A stretch of DNA of 64,000 nucleotides, from assembly GCA_902728285.1 (NCBI GenBank), contig CACVBU010000508.1, positions 575,926 to 639,925 on the forward strand, written 5' to 3'. The translations under genes were made by a program, and so were the position numbers. Of the stretch, positions 38,101 through 47,100 are shown in pieces (position 1 is the first letter of the stretch; the number at the start of each line of letters is the position of its first letter). The stretch comes from Clytia hemisphaerica (lineage: Eukaryota; Cnidaria; Hydrozoa; Leptothecata; Clytiidae). The notes below the pieces were generated by a model. That model ran no database searches, was not told where the DNA came from, and was given only the letters and a program-made list of their open reading frames with translations.

Positions 38101-41100
38101 AATTTTGGAACATCAAATATGTCCATCCCTATCAGGATCTGTTCTAGAACATGTTGACCAAAAAAAAGATCTAGGAGTGATAATCGATAGTGACCTGACC
38201 TTTGAAGCCCATATATTCAGTAAAATCAAGAAAGCTAACTCTATCGTTGGCTTGATTAGCAGGAGCTTCGAATTTCTCTCACCAGATATGTTTCGAACGC
38301 TTTTCATTGCATTTGTCAGACCCCATTTGGAAATATGCACATGTAGTATGGTCTCCAAGACTAATCAAACATATCAATGCAATCGAGGGCGTCCAACGAA
38401 GAGCTACAAGGCTAGTTAGTTGCTATAGAAACTACTCATACGAAGATCGGCTACGACTCATCAATCTACCTAGCCTAAAGACCAGGCGGCAAGTTGGTGA
38501 TATGGTGGAAGTTTTCAAGAACCTCCACATTTATGACGAGTCTATAAGATCAGAGAAATTTTTACCTCGAACACGACCACGACGTCAGCATGATTACGAG
38601 CTTCAAAGGAACTTTGCTAATGACGGTATGAGAGGCTACCAAAGCAACTCTCTTTTTACAGAAGTGTGAAACCTTGGAAATGATCTAGAAGAAGATATTG
38701 TTGAAGCACCATCCTTACAAGTCTCCAAAGAGCTTTTGATAAAAGAAAGGGAGAAAAAACTTTATAAAATGTAAAATCAAAAGTTCTGTTTCATAGGAGT
38801 CAATAGACGTGCGAAATATATTGCTAGATAAAAAAAAAATAAAAAATAAAAAATAAAAAAAAAATAAAAAAAGGTTCCCACTTTAGGTTCCCCCACCCAC
38901 TTTTCCGGTGTTCATTTAGGTTCCCACTTAGGTCCCCCATCCCACTTTTCCGTTGTTCATTTAGGTTCCCACTTAGGTTCCCCCATCCCACTTTCCGGTG
39001 TCATTTAGGTTCCCACTTAGGTCCCCCATCCCACTTTTCCGGTTGTTCATTAGGTTCCCCCGCCCCTTTCTCTTTGTTCATTTAGGTTCCCACTTAGGTC
39101 CCCCCATCCCACTTTTCGGTGTTCATTTAGGTTTCCACTTAGGTTCCCCCATCCCACTTTTCAGGGTTCATTTAGGTCCCACTTTAGGTTCCCAGGTCCC
39201 CGTCCCACTTATCCGGTATGCCAACTTGCATCCGTTTGTTTATGAAGTCGATACCTTTCTTACTTGAGTTTTTATGAGCTTTTCAAAAAAAGGTCCCTAA
39301 ACTGAAATAACTCCCAAAAAGGGGAATTCCCATAGTCACGTGACAACTAAGCTCATATTCTGAATATTTTTTTTGGAATATCTTCCCAGATGTGAAACTT
39401 GCATCCGTTGTTATTTGAAGTCAATCCAACCATTTCCTGATGACTGGTAAGCTTTATAAAAATAGTCTCTAAATTGAAATAACTCCCAAATAGGGGAATT
39501 TCCCATAGTCACGTGACAACTAAACTCATATTATGAATTGTTTTCTTTGGAAATTTTCCTTGACATGTGAACTTGCATCCGTTTGTTATTTGAAGTCAAT
39601 CCAACCATTTCCTGATGACTGGTAAGCTTTTTGAAAAAGGTCCCTGAAATATATTTGAAACCCGAATAGGGGAATTTCCCGTAGTCACTTGACAATTAAT
39701 CTCATATTCTGAATTATTTCTTTCGGAATATCTTTCTTGACATGGGAACTTGCATCCGTTGTTATTTGAAATCAATCTAACAATTTCCTGATGACTGGTA
39801 AGCTTTTGAAAAAGGTCCCTGAAATAATTTGAATCCCGAATAGGGGAATTTCCCGTAGTCACGTGATAACTAAGCTCATATTCTGGACTAATTTTTTTGG
39901 AAATTTTTCCAGATATGTAAACTTGCATCGGTTTGTTATTTGAAGTCGATACCTTTCTTCTTGAGTTTTTATGAGCTTTTCAAAAAGGGCCCTAAAATGA
40001 AATAACTCCCCAAAAAGGGGAATTCCCCATAGTCACGTGACAACTAAGCTCATATTTGAATAATTTTTTTTTGGAATATTTTCCCAGATATGTGAACTTG
40101 CATCCGTTTGTTATTTGAAGTCGATACCTTTCTTCCTTGAGTTTTATGAGCTTTTCAAAAAAGGTCCATAAACTGAAGTAACTCCCAAAAAGGGGAATTT
40201 CCATAGTCACGTGACAGCTAAGCTCATATTCTGAATTATTTTTTTTGGAATTTGTTCCTTAGCATGCGAACTTGCATCCGTTTGTTATTTGAAGTCAATC
40301 AAATCATTTTAAGAAAGGTCCCTAAAATAATTGAACTCTTGAAAAGGGGAATTTCCCATAGTCACGTGACAACTAAGCTCATATTCTGAATAATTTTTTT
40401 TGGAATATTTTCCTAGATATGTGAACTTGCATCCGTTTGTTATTTGAAGTCGATACCTTTCTTCCTTGAGTTTTTATGAGCTTTTCAAAAAAGGTCCATA
40501 AACTGAAATAACTCCCAAAAAGGGGAATTTCCCATAGTCATGTGACAGCTAAGCTCATATTCTGAATTATTTTTTTTGGAACTTGTTCCTTAGCATGCCA
40601 ACTTGCATCCGTTTGTTATTTTGAAGTCAATCAAATCATTTTTAAGAAAGGTCCCTAAAATAATTGAACTCTTTAAAAGGGGAATTTCCCATAGTCACGT
40701 GACAACTAAGCTCATATTCTGAATAATTTTTTTTGGAATCTTTTCCCAGATATGTGAACTTGCATCCGTTTGTTATTTGAAGTCGATACCTTTCTTACTT
40801 GAGTTTTTATGAGCTTTTCAAAAAAGGTCCATAAACTGAAATAACTCCCAAAAAGGGGAATTTCCCATAGTCACGTGACAGCTAAGCTCATATTCTGAAT
40901 TATTTTTTTTGGAACTTGTTCCTTAGCATGCGAACTTGCATCCGTTTGTTATTTGAAGTCAATCAAATCATTTTTAAGAAAGGTCCCTAAAATAATTGAA
41001 CTCTTGAAAAGGGGAATTTCCCATAGTCACGCGACAACTAAGCTCATATTCTGAATAATTTTTTTTGGAATATTTTCCCAGATATGTGAACTTGCATCCG

Positions 41101-44100
41101 TTTGTTTATGAAGTCGATACCTTTCTTACTTGAGTTTTTATGAGCTTTTCAAAAAAGGTCCCTAAACTGAAATAACTCCCAAAAAGGGGAATTTCCCATA
41201 GTCACGTGACAACTAAGCTCATATTCTGAATATTTTTTTTTGGAATATCTTCCCAGATATGTGAACTTGCATCCGTTTGTTATTTGAAGTCAATCCAACC
41301 ATTTCCTGATGACTGGTAAGCTTTATAAAAAATAGTCTCTAAATTGAAATAACTCCCAATAGGGGAATTTCCCATAGTCACGTGACAACTAAACTCATAT
41401 TATGAATTGTTTTTCTTTGGAATATTTTCCTTGACATGTGAACTTGCATCCGTTTTTTATTTGAAGTCAATCCAACCATTTCCTGATGACTGGTAAGCTT
41501 TTGAAAAAGGTCCCTGAAATAATTTGAATCCCGAATAGGGGAATTTCCCGTAGTCACATGACAACTAAGCTCATATTCTGAATTTATTTTTTTGGAATAT
41601 CTTCCTTGACATTGAACTAGCATCCGTTTTTTATTTTAAGTCAATTCAACCATTTACTGACGACTGGCGAGCTTTTGAAGAAAGGTCCCTGACATGATTT
41701 GAATCCCGAATAGGGGAATTTCCCATAGTCACGTGACAACTGAGCTCATATTCTGAATTTTTTTTATTGGGATTTATTCCTTAGTATGTGTGCTTGCATC
41801 CGTTTTTCATTTCAAGTTAATATCTTTTTTCGTTAAGTTTTTATTGAGCTTTTTCGAATCCCGAATGCGAATCCCGAATCCCGAATACCGAATACCTAAC
41901 TCCAGCGAATCTACCTATTTGTTTTTATATGTAAACGATAAAAAAACAATCGAAAACAAACGCCCATTCAGTCAATATACATTTCTTTTGGTATCAAGGT
42001 AACAAGAAGTACTGAAACGTCAAAAAGGAAGAAATTTTGTGTTTATTTTCATCTTTCTGGTGAGTCGTATGAGGCTGTTTGCTGCTCTTGAAAAAACAAA
42101 ACAGAGTATCGATTTTTCATGCTTCATAAATGACGCAGACCCTTCTCTCAATTCGTATTCAACATTTTTTTACACAGTTTCTAAGTCAGTGGTCTGCACT
42201 ATAAAACCATAATTTTTTTTCTTTTAAGAACAATTTAATAAAAACGACAACGAGGCTCAAAATCGCCAAAAATAAGAGCATTTTAAAAGCAATGCTGAGC
42301 CTGAAGCAATTTAGGGGTCAAAGTAGTAAAAATTGGGTAAAACGCCTAAAATACCTCAATTACACCCTATAAATAAGAACATGATAAGAATAATTTGAGG
42401 CACAAAGTGCCAAAAAAAATTAGGAACAGCCGAACTTCAGCAAAATATTTACTGGTTCTTATAAAAAGGAGTGTATTGTCAAAAAAGAGCCAAACTGAGA
42501 AAAACGAGCACTCTTCTGTATTGCTGACTCGTTTTAACAATAGCAATGCTTTTGTAAGCTCAAGCATTTTTTAGTCATCGAATCATAACTGGCTTAACTT
42601 TAAACTTACCGTGATATAAGAATTTGCACCAACCAACAATGGATCAGTACGTATGGGAGGGACAAACTCATTACTAAATGTTACGTTCGCTTCCATATTT
42701 TATCACCTCCTTTGCTTGAGAACTTGTGACCTGAAAAGGAAACCAATGTAATACCTAGATGACCATTATGCGTTTACCATGGCCATTTCACAGTCGAAAT
42801 GGATCATGGTAATCGGACTGATTGCGCCTCCATAACGGCTTTCTGTGGCTAGATGCGAAAATCTTTAAAAAATTTCAAAACTTTTGACAAAAGTAAGTCG
42901 TTATTAGCGCGCAGTGGTCCTGATTACCCATTACGCTTTGTGACTGTGAAATGACCTATGCTCTGCTCTAAGGGATACGTAGAAAGTCTTACGGAGCCAT
43001 GGCCTCTAAAGTGTATACGTGTTATCGCAGAGTAAGATTATGTTACACTTTGTCACCAGACATAAATCCATAGACCGGCGCCACTTTTTTACACCTTAAT
43101 GGTAGTTTTCAGCCAAAAAGAGAAAATACCCAAAAACTTCGTGCTCGCTTCGCTTGCTTCATTTTTACAAAGATATTTTACTTTTAAAAGGGGGGCGCCA
43201 AAAATAAAATCGCCAAAACTTCCAAAATTGCCAAAGCCTCCCGGATTTGGTCGACCCACCACGGTACTGCTCTAGACTAATAAAAACCCTTTCATTTTTT
43301 CATTCACCGATAAGGTACTTAAATGATTTTGGATAGAGGAGCTTTAATAAATTGAAAGGAGTTAAGACGTACCAACATTCCAGAGAAGAGTGCATTTATC
43401 AGGTAATAAAACCAAATTGGACGAAGTCAAACTCTTGAATTCAACTATAGGGCCCCTGAAAAACAAGAAACAATTCATTTCTGGATGAAGGTCAATAATG
43501 CAAAAAAAGAAAAGAAAAAAGAAGAATCATTCGAAAAAGCTTAAATTTCTGAAAGAATGACTAAAATTATCACCAAGCTTTTCAGAAGCACGTGCTCTAA
43601 TAAAAATTGGGCTCTTCCAGGAAAAATTTTGAATATGAGGGGGGTGGAGGATATAAAATGTTGGAGATTTTACCCCCGGACATTGTGAGTTTTCACCCCC
43701 GGACAACGGATCTCACCCTCCGGACAAGCATAAGTTGACCCCCGTACATTCGAAATCACCCTCTAATCAGAGAAAATTCGCCCCTAAAACAAGGCACATT
43801 TTGCAGATTTTCACTACCCCCGGACAAAAATATCCAATATATCCTCCACCCCCCTCATGTACAAAGATTTTCTGGAAGAGCCTATTTCAATGAACCAACC
43901 TATTGTTTAAAGGGATTTAATGAGACAAATTCCTAATCACCTTCTTCATTTCCTATAGGAAGTCAAAAATGTTATTCATCTTTCGATATCAAAACACAAT
44001 AAACCTGTTGAAGAATGGTATCTGGACTTCAAAAGCTTCAAAAGAACTTTTCATCTGTTCTGCTATTTGTATTTGTATCATAATAGTTAGTCTGTTTTGA

Positions 44101-47100
44101 TCGCCCTGTTGGAAAAAAGACCATTGCATATTTTAATACGATGTCTAGATTTAAACCTCTCACAGGAAACTCAAATCCAAAAATCTTTAGAAGGAAAGCA
44201 AGTTAACATTTTGCTGAAATGCAAGTCCCCTGTCAAAGACACGGTAGGACAAGAACTCAAAGTTAAACCCCACTGGGAAAGTATCCCGTGAATTTATCCA
44301 ACATCATCCTTTTATCCCCATTGTGATCTAATAGAAATTTTTGTACTTAAGAGAAAAAAAAGCGTCCATTACCTGGGGAACTGGGAAAGAAATTAACTTG
44401 CTATCAGCTTAAAACTAATTTCTGTAGCATTCTAACATCATACCAAGGTGCTACCAAAAAAGAGCTAGAATCTAAGTTGGTTAGTACCTTCATTTGGTAG
44501 AAAGCTTTAACCGGAATATCATCCTCATGTAGTTTCACTTTATACTGACACAAATCAATTTCATTGTTGGGCGGACAAAAACGTAATTTTCTTGACCCAT
44601 ATTGACGCCCTGTGTTTGCACCCTTGTTGATGAGGGGCGTAACATCATCAGCAAGTTGAACGGAAGGGTGGAATAGCATTTGGTTATGGATGGTAGATTC
44701 CAGGGGAGCAATGATGTCAAGACTAATCTCTGGTGATTCTTCAACGTCTGCCTGCAGATAAACAAAAAACAAGAAAAAAATAATTCCCAGCTATAGTTTA
44801 GTTGGAAGCGTTGCAACGAGGTTTTTTGAATATAAAAGGAAATCTAGAGACTAATGGGCCATTCAGCCAAAACTCTTCTTGCTGGCAAGACGGAGAACAT
44901 TATATTTGTATCTCAACGGATATCTGTCTACAGGACAGAAAAGTTGTAACACGAGATAATTCTCCCTATACCAATTTCAAACAGAGAATCTGGACTTTCG
45001 AATGTAGAACAAACTAGAAACAAGAAGATGTAACATTTCATTTCCTGATTTTTCCCAGAGCCATAACCCTATTAGGGACCTTTAGCATCTAGGACGGCAA
45101 CTTTGAAAAAGTAAGGTAGGATTGAACAAAAAGAAAGCCCCTAGGGATTGACATCTGGATCGCAGCTAGATTCTATTCTTTTCATATCAATTTTCTCATG
45201 AGAATAGTGAATTTTAATAGGGTAATGAATAAACCTTTTCAAATCTCAAGACGACTTGAAAATCTTTTTTGACGTCGTCTTTGGGACGAAGATGCTATAA
45301 GAGGAGTACGTCAAAGGAGGAATTTTAAATGATATGAATCCCTCGACAATTATAACGTCGTTTTTTACAAAAACTTGACTACATTTCAAATTTGTCCATC
45401 TGATATTAAATCTAACCTGATAACAGCTGTTCATAATTTTCTTACGCGCACGGTAAACAGGCGCTTGAAAATTAAACATCTGAGGAAAATTCGTGGAAAA
45501 TTCTACAACAAGAATCTTGTTGTGTGCCAGAAAGTAAAAAATTGCTATGGTACCCTATTCCTAAACACAAGCCCGCAACTTTGTTGTCATTCCTAGTCCT
45601 TTTAGACGGACGCGGTCCTTACGATTTCGAGATAGCATATTCGTCAGATTGTTATGTTTTCACACATCCCTTTAGAGCTTCAGCATGGTGTGCAATAAAC
45701 AATCACAATCTGATCTCAGGTTAGATAAAGTCGGATGAAATTTGCCATTTGATTTTAAGATTTATTTCAGGCCCTCATTTAAGTCGCCGTCCTAGATGCT
45801 AAAGGTCCCTATTGTTTTGATTTGTAACCCATTAACATTGGCAGCGTCGACAAAACAGAGTAAAATTTAAATGTTGGGACTGAAATAACCAAAAAATCAA
45901 AAAATGACTGCAGTGATGGTATGTTACCGGGAGAAAGGCGTAATTAATCTAGGCAAATTACCTAAAACTTAAAGATTGATTTTACTGTGTGTTCAACAAA
46001 TATTCGAGTCAACATTTCACGTAGAAGGTCCAAAATATTTTAGATAGTCTCACGGTTAACATCATAGAGCCAAGGGAATGATTTAGCTTGTTTCACAGTT
46101 ATTATACAAAGAGTCAAAAAATGGATATACGGGTATAGGGTCAAAGGAATGAACTGAGGTCCCTTGATCTGGCTAATTGGTCCTTTCCCCAAACATACCT
46201 TGCATCGAACTGTTCCATATATCTCGCAAACGTCTGGGTATTCTTTGCTGTCGAACTAAATAAATATTAAAAATATTATTTGATGTATAAATTTACTGAT
46301 ATCTCCCCGCAAACACGTGTTTCGTCCTTCCCAGGACTCACAGTGCGGCTCGGGTAAGCGTTGTCACCAGAGTGCTCCACACAAACTGTTGAGCTTAACT
46401 TAATCACTTGTGGTGAGCGGAATCTAGAGTGCTCAAAGAAGTTTTGAGCGTAATAGATCAACTAATAAGACAGATGAACAAAGAATAAAGTGACGAATCA
46501 AGTTATTGTATCTTTTCACAGGAACAAATCCACCAAAAAGATTACTTTTGAAGGCCCATCAACTGTACAGGATTCAAAACTACCTGTATCGCTTTGATGA
46601 ATTCGTTGATTTCAATATTGAGGGATTGTTTCCCTTTATATGTTGTTGCGCGCCAAGATGGTCCCTTTGAAATAAAAATCGATATGAAGATTGCAGCTTG
46701 AAAATGAGTAAATAGAGTTAACTTATATCTAATAAGCTGGGAATCAATAGACCTTTTCATAAATTACGTTACGAAAATCACTTCCTTGGTTTTGAAATTA
46801 TTGCCGTGGTGATAACTCCCAGCAGATTTTATTTAAACTACTTTCCATTCCTAAAAAAATAATTTAATGTCTCAAGGGACATAATCACCATGGTAATTGT
46901 TTGAACATAAGTGATGTTCGTGAAGTAATTTTTGAAAAGGGCTTTAAGGGGAAGTTAGAAACTCGAGACTTGAGACAAGCACTATGTTATACAGTGAAAA
47001 GTACAAGTTTTTATCATGAAGGCGACCGTAAATTATAGCCTTTCTGGTTTTGAATTGAGAAGAACAAAACACTCACCTTTATTTTAGGAAGCGGAATATT

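Larger units (their letters stand above)
35309..39222. mobile_element. Nested foldback element, 3.9 kb, GGCATACCGGATAAGTGGGA ends
   Basis: Terminal sequence GGCATACCGGATAAGTGGGA is inverted at 39203-39222. Each end runs into a short tandem array (35.32-35.64 and 38.87-39.20 kb) of about 55-60-bp units containing GGGAACCTAAATGAACACCG and GAAAAGTGGGATGGGGGAAC, in opposite orientation. A second cluster of the same unit lies at 35.84-35.89 kb. The interior holds nested element X2 and a non-LTR retrotransposon 3' fragment. The 9-bp duplication is the same length as that of the giant host element, and both begin with GG. Confidence 0.88.
23031..41915. mobile_element. Giant foldback-type transposon, 18.9 kb, in an AP5M1 intron
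   Basis: The left end GGTACATTCGCTGGAGTTAG and the right end (complement, with G for C at position 5) are inverted. Both continue through TATTCGGTATTCGGGATTCG blocks into long tandem arrays of one repeat family in opposite orientation (23.16-28.95 kb forward; 32.64-41.80 kb reverse). TATTTGTTT is duplicated on both sides. The central spacer, 28.95-32.64 kb, has no recognisable transposase, so the element looks non-autonomous. Inverted repeats built of tandem units together with 9-bp target duplications are features described for Drosophila FB elements; 9-bp duplications are also typical of Mutator-like elements. Membership of either group is not shown. Other transposons are nested within it. 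Confidence 0.85.
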
